A DNA stretch of 64,000 nucleotides from Enterococcus ureilyticus. Lineage in GTDB: Bacteria; Bacillota; Bacilli; Lactobacillales; Enterococcaceae. Location of the stretch: assembly GCF_001730315.1 (NCBI RefSeq), contig NZ_MIKC01000002.1, positions 1-64,000 on the forward strand, written 5' to 3'. The stretch's first letter is position 1; each line of letters starts with the position of its first letter. The notes beneath the pieces were generated by a model that was not told the DNA's origin, did not search any database, and saw only the letters and a list, made by a program, of their open reading frames with translations. Made by a program: the position numbers and the translations under genes. This document shows, piece by piece, positions 27,621-37,648 of the stretch.

Positions 27621-27665
27621 GAGTCTGAGATATAACTCGTAGAGTTATATCCCAGACTCTTTTTG
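27621..27665 (+). terminator. ABC exporter operon terminator
   Basis: Arms 27621-27638 and 27642-27659 (18 bp, one mismatch) followed by TTTTTG. Confidence 0.88.
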
Positions 27666-27827
27666 TTCATCCATAAAAATTGGCTAAGGGTCAAAAGACG
27701 GGGAATTAGATGAGGTGCGTTAGCGAATTAATCTGATTGCCCTCTATTCTCATCATGGAATTGTTTTCTCATAGTTGTAGTATATGATGAACCAAATAAG
27801 ACAATATGATAATGAAGGAGGCACAAA

Positions 27828-27902
27828 ATGGCTATTAATAGTGATTCAAGTAATGTCTCTGGTATTCCACCATGCTTGGAGTACCAAACTGCGCATCATT
27901 AG
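27828..27902 (+). CDS. Possible 24-codon peptide or remnant gene
   Basis: ATG at 27828 follows a strong AAGGAGG by 7 nt and reads MAINSDSSNVSGIPPCLEYQ, then stops at 27902. Another frame continues with MLGVPNCASLARSFNKR and stops near 27979, so a frameshifted remnant is also possible. Not recognised. Confidence 0.3.
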   Translation: MAINSDSSNVSGIPPCLEYQTAHH

Positions 27903-28057
27903 CCCGTTCATTTAATAAGCGTTTATTACTTCAAAAGCTAAACGATCGATCAACCTACACCTATTTTATGTTTGAATAAAACAAAAGAACAACCCTATAT
28001 TTTTAAGGATTGCTCTTTTCATTTAGTATATAGGTAAAAAATACAGCCGTTGACTCC

Positions 28058-28621
28058 CTACTTCTTCTCAATACAAAATAAAATAGGTGGGTTGTTCTTC
28101 TGATTAATAAACTGATAAGTCAAGACATTATACATTTCTTGCGGTAACTGTTGACAATACTCTTGTACAAGTTTCAGTTCCGCTTGACCACCAAAATGAC
28201 CATAATAAACAACTAAAATAATTCGTCCCTTAGCTAGTAATCTAGGAAGCAAAGCGTCTAAAGCTTGTTCCGTAGTATCTGGTTTTGTGATAATCTGTTT
28301 ATCTCCTTTAGGAAGATAACCGAGATTAAAGATCGCGGCTCTTAAAGAAGTTTCTGTTGAAAGCTGTGTATCGATCATTTCATGCCCCTGTTGGAATAAA
28401 GTTACTCGTGCTTGGTATCCTAACTCAATCAGTTTTTTTTCCGTATTGGCTAAAGCTTGTTCTTGTACATCAAAGGCATAAACTAATCCCCTAGGTCCAA
28501 CTAACTCTGCTAAGAACGCTGTATCATGACCGTTGCCCATCGTGGCATCTACCACACAATCCCCTTCATGAATAACGTCTCTTAAAAGAGTGTGACTAAA
28601 ATGTAGCGCGGTTTGTAGCAT
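28058..28621 (-). CDS. mnmM: Class I SAM methyltransferase, YtqB/MnmM family (tRNA wobble uridine)
   Basis: 187 aa. SAM-binding motif I is CVVDATMGNGHDTAFLAEL, motif II VYAFDVQEQAL, and AIFNLGYLPKGDKQI is the NLGYLPxGDK block typical of YtqB/rRNA-methylase-like proteins (about residue 98). In Bacillus subtilis YtqB methylates 5-aminomethyl-(2-thio)uridine at the tRNA wobble position. Here the stop/start of the upstream YtqA gene overlaps it by one base, so the two are translationally coupled, as in other Firmicutes. Confidence 0.88.
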   Translation of the reverse strand: MLQTALHFSHTLLRDVIHEGDCVVDATMGNGHDTAFLAELVGPRGLVYAFDVQEQALANTEKKLIELGYQARVTLFQQGHEMIDTQLSTETSLRAAIFNLGYLPKGDKQIITKPDTTEQALDALLPRLLAKGRIILVVYYGHFGGQAELKLVQEYCQQLPQEMYNVLTYQFINQKNNPPILFCIEKK

Positions 28622-29589
28622 TAAGTGTGAACCTCCTGACTGTTTCGAACATTATAGATTCCCTGCACGCTATTTCGGCGTTTCATCTCATTGTCAATAG
28701 CATTTAAGACTTCCCACTTCTTAAGGCTCCACATTGGCCCTACTAAAGCATCTGTCGGTGCATCTCCAGTTAAACGATGGATCACGATCTCTGGGGGAAT
28801 CATTTCCAATTGGTCGCAAATCACATTGACATAATCGTTCCGAGTCATTAATTGCAAGCGACCTTCATGATAATCCCGCAACATGCGAGTATTGGTCATT
28901 AAATGTAGTAGGTGTAGTTTAATCCCTTGGATATCGGAATCAAGGATCGTCCGCCGAACATTTTCCCGCATCATCTCCAAACTTTCACCTGGTAAACCAT
29001 TGATCAGATGAGTACAGACTCGAATATTATGCTTTCGCAATTTCGCGACACCATTTAAGTATGTCTGATAATCATGTGCCCGATTGATTGTATTACTTGT
29101 ATGTTCATAAGTTGTCTGTAAGCCTAACTCTACCCACAGATAATAACGCTGATTCAATTCGGCCAAATACTCAACCACATCATCTGGAAGACAATCGGGA
29201 CGTGTTCCAACTGAAATACCTACAACACCTCGTTCGTTCACCACTTGTTCAAAACGATGCCGAATCACTTCTACTGGTGCATGTGTATTCGTGAAATTTT
29301 GAAAATAGACAATATACTGGTTCACTTGAGGCCATTTTTTGTGCATCATGTGTACTTCTTTTTGAAATTGGATGGGTAAAGGCTCAGAAGGTGCTACGAT
29401 CATATCGCCTGAGCCAGAAACGCTACAAAATGTACACCCTCCTTTAGCCACCGTTCCGTCACGATTAGGACAGTCAAATCCACCATCTAAAGGTACTTTG
29501 AAAATCTTCCCACCAAACTGCTTACGTAAGGCGTAATTCCATGTATGATAGCGTTTGTTTGGATCTTCTGTATAGATAAATTCAACCAT
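28621..29589 (-). CDS. ytqA: TIGR01212 family radical SAM protein (YtqA/MnmL)
   Basis: 322 aa. The [4Fe-4S] cluster triad is CPNRDGTVAKGGCTFCS (Cys-x-n-Cys-x2-Cys at about residues 39-54), preceded by GGKIFKVPLDGGF and followed by YFQNFTNTHAP and VGISVGTRPDCLPDDV, all diagnostic of the TIGR01212/YtqA subfamily. Members work with YtqB in tRNA wobble-uridine side-chain synthesis in Gram-positive bacteria, although the exact reaction is less settled than for YtqB. It overlaps the methyltransferase gene by one base. Confidence 0.88.
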   Translation of the reverse strand: MVEFIYTEDPNKRYHTWNYALRKQFGGKIFKVPLDGGFDCPNRDGTVAKGGCTFCSVSGSGDMIVAPSEPLPIQFQKEVHMMHKKWPQVNQYIVYFQNFTNTHAPVEVIRHRFEQVVNERGVVGISVGTRPDCLPDDVVEYLAELNQRYYLWVELGLQTTYEHTSNTINRAHDYQTYLNGVAKLRKHNIRVCTHLINGLPGESLEMMRENVRRTILDSDIQGIKLHLLHLMTNTRMLRDYHEGRLQLMTRNDYVNVICDQLEMIPPEIVIHRLTGDAPTDALVGPMWSLKKWEVLNAIDNEMKRRNSVQGIYNVRNSQEVHT

Positions 29590-29603
29590 AATTTTTCTTC
29601 TTT

Positions 29604-30254
29604 CTATTGTTGTTTACTTTTAAAGCGCCAAACAAAACGTTTTTCTAAATAAATCGGATACGTCATCAACAACCACGCAAGCCCAAAACAAAAGCCACCT
29701 AAAACATCGCTAGGGAAGTGAACACCTGCATAGATTCGACTGATACCGATCAGGAAGATCCCTAAACCTAAGAGAATCTGTAACAAGAGACAAAGCTTTT
29801 TTTGTTTGATAAATTGCGGTAATAATAAAATAATCGTACCGTACAGCAGAACACTTCCGGTGGAATGACCACTTGGAAAACTGTAGCTATGCTCTGTAAC
29901 TAAATGGTTTAAAGTTGGACGTGGTCGCATGAATAATAATTTGATCAATGGGTTTGCGACACCGGCGATTAGGCCAGTATTAATCAACAACCAAAGCATC
30001 TCAGCATAATATTTCCCTCTAAATAGTATAAACGCAATGGCTAGAGAAAGAATGCCTACCGTTAAAGGATCAGCAAATCTTGTATACCAAATAAAAAATT
30101 GATTTGCAGAAGGATAAGGTGTCCGTACTAGTGTTGTAATTGCTTGATCGAAACCGTTCAACCAACTAGGATAAAAGCGCACTACATAACCTAAAAACAT
30201 AAAAACAACTAAAAAGCAGCTGCCAGCAAATTGATAGTATAATTTATTTTTCAT
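29604..30254 (-). CDS. PAP2 family membrane phosphatase
   Basis: 216 aa, about six membrane helices. The three phosphatase motifs are KLLFMRPRP, YSFPSGHST and SRIYAGVHFPSDVLGG, giving the catalytic His, Arg and Asp on the outer face. The family dephosphorylates phosphatidic acid, phosphatidylglycerol phosphate or undecaprenyl pyrophosphate. Length and motif spacing suit the small lipid phosphatases of Firmicutes. It is 15 bp upstream of the YtqA gene, so it probably heads the same leftward transcript. Confidence 0.9.
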   Translation of the reverse strand: MKNKLYYQFAGSCFLVVFMFLGYVVRFYPSWLNGFDQAITTLVRTPYPSANQFFIWYTRFADPLTVGILSLAIAFILFRGKYYAEMLWLLINTGLIAGVANPLIKLLFMRPRPTLNHLVTEHSYSFPSGHSTGSVLLYGTIILLLPQFIKQKKLCLLLQILLGLGIFLIGISRIYAGVHFPSDVLGGFCFGLAWLLMTYPIYLEKRFVWRFKSKQQ

Positions 30255-30333
30255 GAAAATTCCTTTCCAAATTAGATAAAGTTTATTATAACATCAAATA
30301 ATTAAGAAGACAGCTGAGATTCTCGAAAAAAAA

Positions 30334-30382
30334 TAAGCCTATAGGAAAACTTTAAAAAGTTCTCCTATAGGCTTAAAAAATT
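30334..30382 (-). terminator. Terminator of the DUF1700-DUF4097 operon
   Basis: Read on the minus strand, TAAGCCTATAGGAG (30375-30361 region) pairs with its complement ending at 30334 and is followed by T-rich sequence. Confidence 0.75.
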
Positions 30383-30396
30383 AGAGGAATAGAAAA

Positions 30397-31428
30397 TTAT
30401 TCATCCTCGCCATCTTCATAATCGGAGGGACCTTCAACTGAAATGTCTCCAGAGTCTGTTCGAAGTTCAAATGATTTTGTTCCTTTTCCACGTTTAAAAG
30501 AAGTCCGTTCTTTTCCGAAAATCGTACTGTCTCCTAATTTGGTTTTTGTTTTGATCGTGACATCATACAGAATTTCTTCTGTATACAATTGAATGTCTCC
30601 TTGTTGTGTTTCAACGCGTAATTTCTTTGGAATTTCTGTTCCATACAGGGAAAAACTACCATTGACACTAGTCACTTCAGCTTCTCCTTTAAGATCAGTT
30701 GCTTCGATATCGCCATTTGTTGTGTCTAGTTTAGCGATGCCTTTAGCTGTATTTATATGAATATCTCCAGAAGTACTAGTAGCAGACCAATTAGAGGCTG
30801 CGAAATCATTTAGCTGAATATCACCGTTTTTCGTCTGAAACATCGCTTCGCCAGTTCGAACGTCATTATAAACATTAAGATAGCCATTCGCTGTCTCTAC
30901 CGCTAATTTTTCTGTATCGATACTAGTAAGGTCGATATCAGCGTTCCCCATTGTGATCGCTAAATTTTTTGCGGTAACTTCTGAAATATGGATCGAGCCT
31001 TGGGCATTACCGTCAATGATTAAACGCTCAACAGAATCTGGTATCGTTAAACTAACAGCTGAACCTCTATTAAAAATATCTAACTTCATTCCGTCAAGTT
31101 CCTGTCTTTTCTTATCACTTTTTGCGGAAATCGTTAACTGGTCATTTTTTTCCTCAACATCTAAAGAGCTGTTCAAAGAAATCGGAAGTGAACTTCTAGA
31201 ATTCATTACCACCTTATTTGAATTCTCAGTTAGAATATAAAAATTTGCATTCCCAGAAAGATTAAGGTGAATCTCTTTGGTATTTTGTTTGTTTTTTATC
31301 TCATAACTTTGTCTTTTCGTATCAGTCATCGAATGTTCAGCACGTCTGTAATAAACAGCACTGCCAATCCCACCGATGATCATAGCTAAAACGCCAATGG
31401 TCAGAAAAAAAGCAGTCGTCTTTTTCAT
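30397..31428 (-). CDS. DUF4097 beta-strand repeat membrane protein
   Basis: 343 aa. One membrane helix (about 7-28) precedes a long DUF4097 beta-helix: repeated units ending in IHLNLSGNANFYI, LAITMGNADIDL, LAVETANGYLNV, AMFQTKNGDIQL, WSATSTSGDIHI, AKLDTTNGDIEA and SFELRTDSGDISV. The tail is acidic (YEDGEDE). DUF4097 proteins include the cell-envelope-stress protein LiaX of E. faecalis, but that is much longer and has a different partner. The neighbour is a DUF1700 protein, a common pairing. An envelope-related role is inference. Confidence 0.85.
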   Translation of the reverse strand: MKKTTAFFLTIGVLAMIIGGIGSAVYYRRAEHSMTDTKRQSYEIKNKQNTKEIHLNLSGNANFYILTENSNKVVMNSRSSLPISLNSSLDVEEKNDQLTISAKSDKKRQELDGMKLDIFNRGSAVSLTIPDSVERLIIDGNAQGSIHISEVTAKNLAITMGNADIDLTSIDTEKLAVETANGYLNVYNDVRTGEAMFQTKNGDIQLNDFAASNWSATSTSGDIHINTAKGIAKLDTTNGDIEATDLKGEAEVTSVNGSFSLYGTEIPKKLRVETQQGDIQLYTEEILYDVTIKTKTKLGDSTIFGKERTSFKRGKGTKSFELRTDSGDISVEGPSDYEDGEDE

Positions 31429-31429
31429 A

Positions 31430-32086
31430 TTAAATCTCTCCTCTTAAAACGCGAATATTCCATTGTAGGTAACGTTTTAAACATTTTCCAAAGAATTTTG
31501 TTAGTGGTGCTAAAATCACTAGTCCGATAATACCAGCACCAGAAAGGAATAGGCTAAGGAATAACTGGAACATTGTACCATCATTAAATCCAGCAACGAG
31601 CGAGATTCCTCCTAAAATTGGTGAAAATAAGAACACAACAGCAACGAGCCAACAGGCGAAAAAAACCATAACAATAGCAAAAATCATCCAAAACATAAAC
31701 ATAAAATTAAATGCAAGGACGCCTGCAACCTGACAAAAACGCATAAAACCACTACGATGAGGACGTTCATAAGAATGGTAGGTGTCATCATAAGGATGCT
31801 CAGGTATGTCTTCATAATAGTACTTATCATTGACAATTGGCTGAATCTCTTGCCAGCCATCTCGTTCGAGTCTTTTTTCAGGGACAGTAATATCAAACTC
31901 TTGTAAAATTTCTTCTGCAATCCCTCTTGGTTTTCCAAGACTTTTTGCTATTTCCTCTTCTGTTTGACCATCAGCTAATCGTTCTTCAAAAATCGTTTCA
32001 TATTTATTTAAGATAAAAACTTGCTGTTGGTTAGTCAGAGGTTTTAAGTAGATTTTCAACTCAATTAAAAAATGCTCTTTATTCAT
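31430..32086 (-). CDS. DUF1700 family membrane protein
   Basis: 218 aa from the ATG at 32086, chosen because GGGGGAA lies 6 nt upstream; an in-frame ATG at 32104 overlaps it. The N-terminal soluble domain is DUF1700-like: MNKEHFLIELKIYLKPLTNQ and YETIFEERLADGQTEEEIAKSLGKPRGIAEEIL. Three to four membrane helices follow after residue 110. These proteins usually sit between a PadR regulator and a DUF4097 protein; here no PadR gene is adjacent and a LysM autolysin is divergent instead. One base separates it from the DUF4097 gene. Confidence 0.85.
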   Translation of the reverse strand: MNKEHFLIELKIYLKPLTNQQQVFILNKYETIFEERLADGQTEEEIAKSLGKPRGIAEEILQEFDITVPEKRLERDGWQEIQPIVNDKYYYEDIPEHPYDDTYHSYERPHRSGFMRFCQVAGVLAFNFMFMFWMIFAIVMVFFACWLVAVVFLFSPILGGISLVAGFNDGTMFQLFLSLFLSGAGIIGLVILAPLTKFFGKCLKRYLQWNIRVLRGEI

Positions 32087-32382
32087 TTTTTTCCCCCATT
32101 TCATTTTACGATCAGATTACTTCTTCTTCACTATAATTTTTTTTAAGAGCAATAACAAGTACTTCGTTAAAAAATCAGCCTAAGGTAAAGAGAGACATCA
32201 GACTTGAGACCGAGTTCTAATTAAAAAAATAATAAGAAAAAATAGCAAACAAGAAAGAAAAAAATTACACTTTTATTTGTATAATGACAAAGAAAAAAAT
32301 AAAAAATATTTCTATTTTGTTTGAAAAAAGGGTATACTATAAATCAAGGAATACTTTTTTTAGAAAATTCGGAGGATATAGC

Positions 32383-34473
32383 ATGGAGAAGTATAAAACA
32401 TCTAGAAAAGAACGGAGGAAAGCTGAACAGAACAAGCTAGCTTACGATCAGTTCAAAAAAGGAACGACTGTGCTTAGCTCTGTGATTGTAGTTTCCTCAA
32501 TTGCTGCACCGATCGCTGTACCAAAAATAGCAGAAGCCACAGAAGATCAAAATTCAAGCGCGCACGTAAGTTACTCGGAGATAAATACACATACAGAAGA
32601 CGTTCAAAGACAAAGAACGGTAACTGACACGAACGATTCGATGATGCAAGAAAATCAGACCACAGCACCTGAAGAAGCTTCAAGTGAAGAAACATCTGAA
32701 ACACAAGAATCATCAGAATTGAATACATCAGAAACAACTGAGAGTACTGAGACAACTGACGTTACGACAGACTCTAATGAAACAACGGATTCATCTATAA
32801 CTGAAACAAAAGATACTGAGGCGCCAGAACTTACGATGCGTTCAGCGTTTGCTGCACAATCTAGAAGTATCAGCCCAAGTACCTTTATTGCTGATATAGC
32901 AGGACACGCTCGTTCTGTTGCAGCCGCAAATGATTTATATGCGTCAGTGATGATGGCTCAAGCGATTCTTGAAAGTGATTGGGGTAGAAGTACGTTATCT
33001 GCTGCACCAAATCATAACTTGTTTGGAATCAAAGGAAGTTATCAAGGGCAATCTGTTACAATGAAAACGTGGGAAGTTATTAATGGTCAGTGGATTCAAG
33101 TAGATGCTGCGTTTAGAAAATATCCGTCCTATTCAGAATCATTTAGTGACAATGCCTATGTGTTGAGAAATACATCATTTCAGTCTGGTGTTTATTATTA
33201 TTCAGGAGCTTGGAAAAGTAATACGAATTCTTACAGAGATGCCACTGCTTGGTTAACTGGACGTTATGCAACAGATCCAAGTTACAATACAAAGCTTAAT
33301 ACGATTATTACAACCTATAACTTAACTCAATATGACACGCCTTCATCAGGTGGCGGGAATACTGGTGGTGATACCGGTGGCAACACAGGTGAGAGTAATA
33401 CTGGTGGTAATACCGGTGGGTCAAACAACACTGGCGGCGATACTAGCGGTCAAAATGTGACGCACACAGTAAAAGCTGGAGATAGCCTATGGGCCTTATC
33501 GGCGAAATATGGCACATCGATCGCTACTATTAAAAGTTGGAATAACTTATCCAGCGATGTCATTTATGTCGGTCAAAAATTAATCGTGAAAAAAGGTTCT
33601 AGCAACACAGGTGGCGGTAGTACTGGTGGTAACACTGGCGGTTCAACGGGCAATACCGGAGGTTCCAGTAATACAGGGACTAATTCATATTACACAGTAA
33701 AATCAGGTGATTCTTTGTGGGCGATTGCTAATGCAAACGGGATAAGCATTGCGAACTTGCGTCAATGGAATAACTTGAGCGGAGATATCATCCACCCAGG
33801 ACAAAAATTGATCGTGAAAAAAAGCTCTGGTAGCACTGGTGGTAGTACTGGAGGAACGACAGGCGGATCGACAGGTAGTACTGGCGGCTCAGGGAATACA
33901 AGCTCTTCAAATGCATATTATACTGTAAAATCAGGTGATAGCTTATGGGCAATTGCTAGTGCAAACGGCGTAAGTATCGCCAATCTACGTCAATGGAATA
34001 ATATAAATGGAGATATCATTTATCCAGGTCAAAAGTTGATCGTGAAAAAAGGTGGTTCTAATGCTGGCGGCGGCAGTACCAGTAATGGCAATAGTGGTTC
34101 AACTGGTAACACTGGTGGATCAAGCAATGCAGGAGCCGCTACTGGTCATTATACGGTGAAGTCTGGGGACTCTTTATGGGCGATCGCTAATGCAAACGGG
34201 ACAAGTATTGCCAATTTACGTCAATGGAATAATATAAATGGAGATATCATTTATCCAGGACAAAAATTGATCGTGAAAAAAGGTCAAACAGGTTCAACCA
34301 ATTCATCCAATACTCAAGGAAGCATCCAAACAGCCGGATCTCACACTGTAAAAAATGGTGATACTTTATGGGGACTGTCTCAAACATATGGAACAAGCAT
34401 TCAAAAAATCAAACAATTAAACGGATTATCTGGTGATACAATTTATATTGGTCAAAGATTGAAAGTTAAATAA
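32383..34473 (+). CDS. Secreted N-acetylglucosaminidase autolysin with five LysM domains (AtlA-like)
   Basis: 696 aa from the ATG at 32383 behind CGGAGG. A long basic signal peptide (about 1-50) is followed by a Ser/Thr/Glu-rich region (about 55-145). A GH73 glucosaminidase domain follows (about 160-325; SVMMAQAILESDWGRSTLS with the catalytic Glu, NHNLFGIKGSY, and FRKYPSYSESFSDNAYVL). Five LysM repeats, each with TVKxGDSLWxIA and GQKLIVKK, are separated by Gly/Ser/Thr/Asn linkers. It cleaves peptidoglycan glycan strands during cell separation. E. faecalis AtlA has six LysM units, so this is a close relative with one fewer. Confidence 0.93.
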   Translation: MEKYKTSRKERRKAEQNKLAYDQFKKGTTVLSSVIVVSSIAAPIAVPKIAEATEDQNSSAHVSYSEINTHTEDVQRQRTVTDTNDSMMQENQTTAPEEASSEETSETQESSELNTSETTESTETTDVTTDSNETTDSSITETKDTEAPELTMRSAFAAQSRSISPSTFIADIAGHARSVAAANDLYASVMMAQAILESDWGRSTLSAAPNHNLFGIKGSYQGQSVTMKTWEVINGQWIQVDAAFRKYPSYSESFSDNAYVLRNTSFQSGVYYYSGAWKSNTNSYRDATAWLTGRYATDPSYNTKLNTIITTYNLTQYDTPSSGGGNTGGDTGGNTGESNTGGNTGGSNNTGGDTSGQNVTHTVKAGDSLWALSAKYGTSIATIKSWNNLSSDVIYVGQKLIVKKGSSNTGGGSTGGNTGGSTGNTGGSSNTGTNSYYTVKSGDSLWAIANANGISIANLRQWNNLSGDIIHPGQKLIVKKSSGSTGGSTGGTTGGSTGSTGGSGNTSSSNAYYTVKSGDSLWAIASANGVSIANLRQWNNINGDIIYPGQKLIVKKGGSNAGGGSTSNGNSGSTGNTGGSSNAGAATGHYTVKSGDSLWAIANANGTSIANLRQWNNINGDIIYPGQKLIVKKGQTGSTNSSNTQGSIQTAGSHTVKNGDTLWGLSQTYGTSIQKIKQLNGLSGDTIYIGQRLKVK

Positions 34474-34524
34474 AACGATTGAAATCCGTTAAGAAGTTTG
34501 GTAGTATGATAGCACATGATAGAT
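34474..34524 (+). other. Region between autolysin and leuS leader
   Basis: Short AT-rich spacer. No clear terminator for the autolysin gene was found before the leuS T-box, and the leuS promoter must lie here (GGTAGTATGAT near 34500 is a possible -10 region). Confidence 0.3.
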
Positions 34525-34825
34525 AAACAGTGAAAAGGAATAGTAGAAAGAACCATGTTTTAGAGAGCGTATGGCTGGTGAAAATACGCACAGAAGCTTT
34601 CGAACTCGCCTTTGAGTTATTTTACTGAACAAGCGATGGAATGTAGAGTTTTCGTTTTCTGATTTAGGAAATCAAAAAAATGCCAACAATCCTTCAATCT
34701 TCATTAAGTAAAATCGGCGACGGTCGTTAAAACGTTGAGGCTTGTTTTATACAAGTGAAATTAGGTGGTACCACGTTGTCAGTCACACGTCCTATAGGAA
34801 TTTTTCCTGTAGGGCGTTTTTGTTG
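34525..34825 (+). promoter_or_regulatory. T-box leader, leucine-specific (CUC specifier)
   Basis: AGAGAG (about 34563) begins the AG bulge, GGCTGGTGAAAATACG is the distal stem I loop, and GAACTC places the specifier CTC (Leu) at 34605-34607. The T-box core AGGTGGTACCACG spans 34763-34775. CGTCCTATAGGAA pairs with TTCCTGTAGGGCG and runs into TTTTT (terminator 34788-34820). Uncharged tRNA-Leu should stabilise the antiterminator and allow leuS expression. Confidence 0.93.
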
Positions 34826-34890
34826 CAAATCACAGCGATTGCTTGCAGAGCTGATGAAGCGCAATACTTGGCGACCAAACTAGTAAATCA
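34817..34890 (+). repeat. Dispersed intergenic repeat, family A, copy before leuS
   Basis: TTTTGTTGCAAATCACAGCG to ACTTGGCGACCAAACTAG, clearly related to 18950-19010 and 19506-19540. CTTGGCGA can pair with TCACCAAG 20 nt later. It sits between the T-box terminator and the leuS start, inside the leuS transcript. Confidence 0.7.
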
Positions 34891-34984
34891 TCACCAAGCC
34901 AACACGTTAACAAAGTGAAAAGATTAACCTAAGAAATAGGCAGAAATCATCAATAAATAGTTACCGAAATAGGAGGACAAAAAA

Positions 34985-37498
34985 GTGAGTTACGATCACA
35001 AGAAAATCGAGAAAAAATGGCAAAAATATTGGGCGAAACATAACAGTTTCACGACTTATGATGATCCAAATAAAGAAAAATTTTATGCTTTAGACATGTT
35101 TCCATATCCATCAGGACAAGGGCTACATGTTGGGCATCCAGAAGGGTATACAGCAACAGATATCTTATCTAGAATGAAACGAAGCCAAGGCTATAGTGTT
35201 TTACACCCAATGGGCTGGGATGCCTTTGGATTACCTGCAGAGCAATATGCCTTAGATACAGGAAATGATCCAGCAGAGTTTACGAAAAAAAATATTGAAA
35301 CCTTTAAACGCCAAATCAACTCTCTAGGATTTAGTTATGATTGGAATCGCGAAATCAACACAACAGATCCAGAATATTACAAATGGACACAATGGATTTT
35401 TACGAAATTATATGAACATGGTTTAGCTTATGAAGCGGAAGTAGCTGTTAACTGGGTACCAGAACTAGGAACAGTGATTTCTAATGAAGAAGTGATTGAT
35501 GGTAAAAGTGAACGCGGTGGTTACGACGTTGTCAGAAAACCAATGCGTCAGTGGATGCTTAAAATTACTGCATATGCAGATCGCTTACTAGATGATTTAG
35601 ATTTAGTGGACTGGCCTGAAAGTATTAAGGATATGCAACGCAATTGGATTGGCCGTTCTGAAGGAGCAAATGTTGATTTTAAGATTAAAGGAAGCAATGA
35701 CACGATAACAGTTTTTACAACTCGTGCCGATACCCTATTTGGTGCTAGTTACTTAGTTGTTGCACCCGAGTTAAAAATTGTTGATGAAATCACAACGTCA
35801 GAGCAAAAAGCTGCAGTTACGGCTTATCAAGAAGAAGTAAGTAAAAAATCTGATTTAGATCGTACAGATTTATCTAAAACAAAAACTGGAGCTTTTACAG
35901 GTGCCTATGCAATCAATCCAGTGAATGGCAAAGAAATCCCAATCTGGATTGCAGATTACGTTCTAGGAAGCTATGGAACAGGTGCTGTTATGGCTGTACC
36001 AGCACATGATGAAAGAGACCATGCCTTTGCTAGTAAGTTTGACATCGAAATGATCCAAGTCATTGAAGGTGGGAATATCACCAAAGAAGCATACACTGGG
36101 GATGGTCTTCATATCAATTCTGGTTTCTTAGATGGTCTAACAAAAGAGGAAGCAAATGAAAAAATGTATCAGTGGTTAGAAGCTAATGGCTGTGGCAAAA
36201 AAGAAGTCACATACCGCCTACGTGATTGGCTGTTTTCTCGTCAACGTTATTGGGGGGAGCCGATTCCTGTGATTCATTGGGAAGACGGTACGACAACAAC
36301 CGTGCCAGAATCTGAACTACCATTGAAATTACCTAAAACAGATGATATCAAACCAAGTGGAACTGGTGAATCTCCACTTGCGAATATTACTGAATGGATC
36401 AATGTGATCGACCCTGAAACTGGTAAAAAAGGTAAACGTGAAACCAACACCATGCCACAATGGGCAGGAAGCTCATGGTACCATTTACGCTATATTGATC
36501 CTCATAATAAAAATGAACTTGCTAACTATGAAAAATTAGAACGCTGGTTGCCTGTGGATATTTATATCGGTGGAGCAGAGCATGCAGTATTGCATCTACT
36601 ATATGCACGCTTTTGGCATAAATTTTTATATGATATCGGCGTAGTTCCTACAAAAGAACCTTACCAAAAACTATATAATCAAGGAATGATCCTAGGTCAA
36701 AGCTTCCGAGATGGCCGTGGAGCATTAGTTCCTACGAATATGGTCGAAAAACGAGATGGTGTTTGGGTAAATATCGAAACGGGTGAAGAGCTGGAAGAAG
36801 CACCAGCTAAAATGAGTAAATCATTGAAAAATGTCGTAAATCCTGATGATGTTGTTGAAAAATTTGGTGCAGATACTCTTAGAATGTATGAAATGTTCAT
36901 GGGACCGTTAGATGCCTCTATTGCGTGGAGTGAAAATGGACTTGAAGGCAGTCGTAAATTCTTGGATCGTGTTTGGCGCTTGATCGTTGATGAAAATAAC
37001 AAGATGCGTGATCGAATCACGACGATAAATGACGGTCGTCTAACGAAGGTTTATCATCAAACTGTGAAAAAAGTGACAGAAGACATGGAGAATCTCCACT
37101 TTAATACCGCAATTTCACAATTGATGGTCTTTGTTAATGAGGCAAATAAAGTTGATGTTTTACCATATGAATATATTGAAGGCTTTGTTCAACTACTAGC
37201 ACCGATCGCACCACATATTGGGGAAGAGCTATGGGCAATCCTTGGCAATGAGGAAAGTTTAACAAACGCACCTTGGCCGACCTATGATGAAGCCGCATTA
37301 GTAGAAGATGAAGTCGAAGTGGTTTTCCAAGTGAATGGGAAAGTTCGGGCGAAATTAAATGTAGCACGAGGTTTAAGTAAAGATGAATTAGAAGCACAAG
37401 CATTAGCGACAGAAGAAATTCAAAGTTTTGTTGAAGGGAAAACAGTTCGTAAAGTAATTGTTGTACCTGATAAATTGGTGAATATTGTCGCAAACTAG
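34985..37498 (+). CDS. leuS: Leucyl-tRNA synthetase
   Basis: 837 aa. It charges tRNA-Leu with leucine. The class I HIGH motif is HVGHP in [21 protein letters not shown], and KMSKS is intact ([16 protein letters not shown]). The CP1 editing domain (about 220-420; [14 protein letters not shown] and AVPAHDERD) and anticodon-binding C-terminus are complete, at full family length. Translation starts at GTG 34985, with AGGAGG 9 nt upstream. It is controlled by the Leu T-box. Confidence 0.98.
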   Translation: MSYDHKKIEKKWQKYWAKHNSFTTYDDPNKEKFYALDMFPYPSGQGLHVGHPEGYTATDILSRMKRSQGYSVLHPMGWDAFGLPAEQYALDTGNDPAEFTKKNIETFKRQINSLGFSYDWNREINTTDPEYYKWTQWIFTKLYEHGLAYEAEVAVNWVPELGTVISNEEVIDGKSERGGYDVVRKPMRQWMLKITAYADRLLDDLDLVDWPESIKDMQRNWIGRSEGANVDFKIKGSNDTITVFTTRADTLFGASYLVVAPELKIVDEITTSEQKAAVTAYQEEVSKKSDLDRTDLSKTKTGAFTGAYAINPVNGKEIPIWIADYVLGSYGTGAVMAVPAHDERDHAFASKFDIEMIQVIEGGNITKEAYTGDGLHINSGFLDGLTKEEANEKMYQWLEANGCGKKEVTYRLRDWLFSRQRYWGEPIPVIHWEDGTTTTVPESELPLKLPKTDDIKPSGTGESPLANITEWINVIDPETGKKGKRETNTMPQWAGSSWYHLRYIDPHNKNELANYEKLERWLPVDIYIGGAEHAVLHLLYARFWHKFLYDIGVVPTKEPYQKLYNQGMILGQSFRDGRGALVPTNMVEKRDGVWVNIETGEELEEAPAKMSKSLKNVVNPDDVVEKFGADTLRMYEMFMGPLDASIAWSENGLEGSRKFLDRVWRLIVDENNKMRDRITTINDGRLTKVYHQTVKKVTEDMENLHFNTAISQLMVFVNEANKVDVLPYEYIEGFVQLLAPIAPHIGEELWAILGNEESLTNAPWPTYDEAALVEDEVEVVFQVNGKVRAKLNVARGLSKDELEAQALATEEIQSFVEGKTVRKVIVVPDKLVNIVAN

Positions 37499-37573
37499 AA
37501 AAGTAAAACAGACTGAGACAAAAGCATTTATTTCCGAAGAAGCTGCTTTTATCTTGTCGTCTATTCAAATTTT

Positions 37574-37622
37574 GAGCGCGAAACAAAACTGACTTTTAGT
37601 TTTGTCTCGCGCTCGTTTATTA
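37574..37622 (+). terminator. leuS terminator
   Basis: GAGCGCGAAACAAAACT pairs with AGTTTTGTCTCGCGCTC (one mismatch) around CTGACTTTT-type loop sequence, followed by GTTTATT. Confidence 0.8.
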
Positions 37623-37648
37623 TACGCATCTAGATAGGAGGAAAGATC

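Noticed and set aside
30397-32086. Assignment as liaX/liaY
   Set aside because: The DUF4097 protein is far shorter than LiaX and its partner is a DUF1700 protein, so only a family-level call is justified.
36697-37586. Minus-strand open frames within and after leuS
   Set aside because: Antisense to leuS, no family resemblance, no ribosome site.
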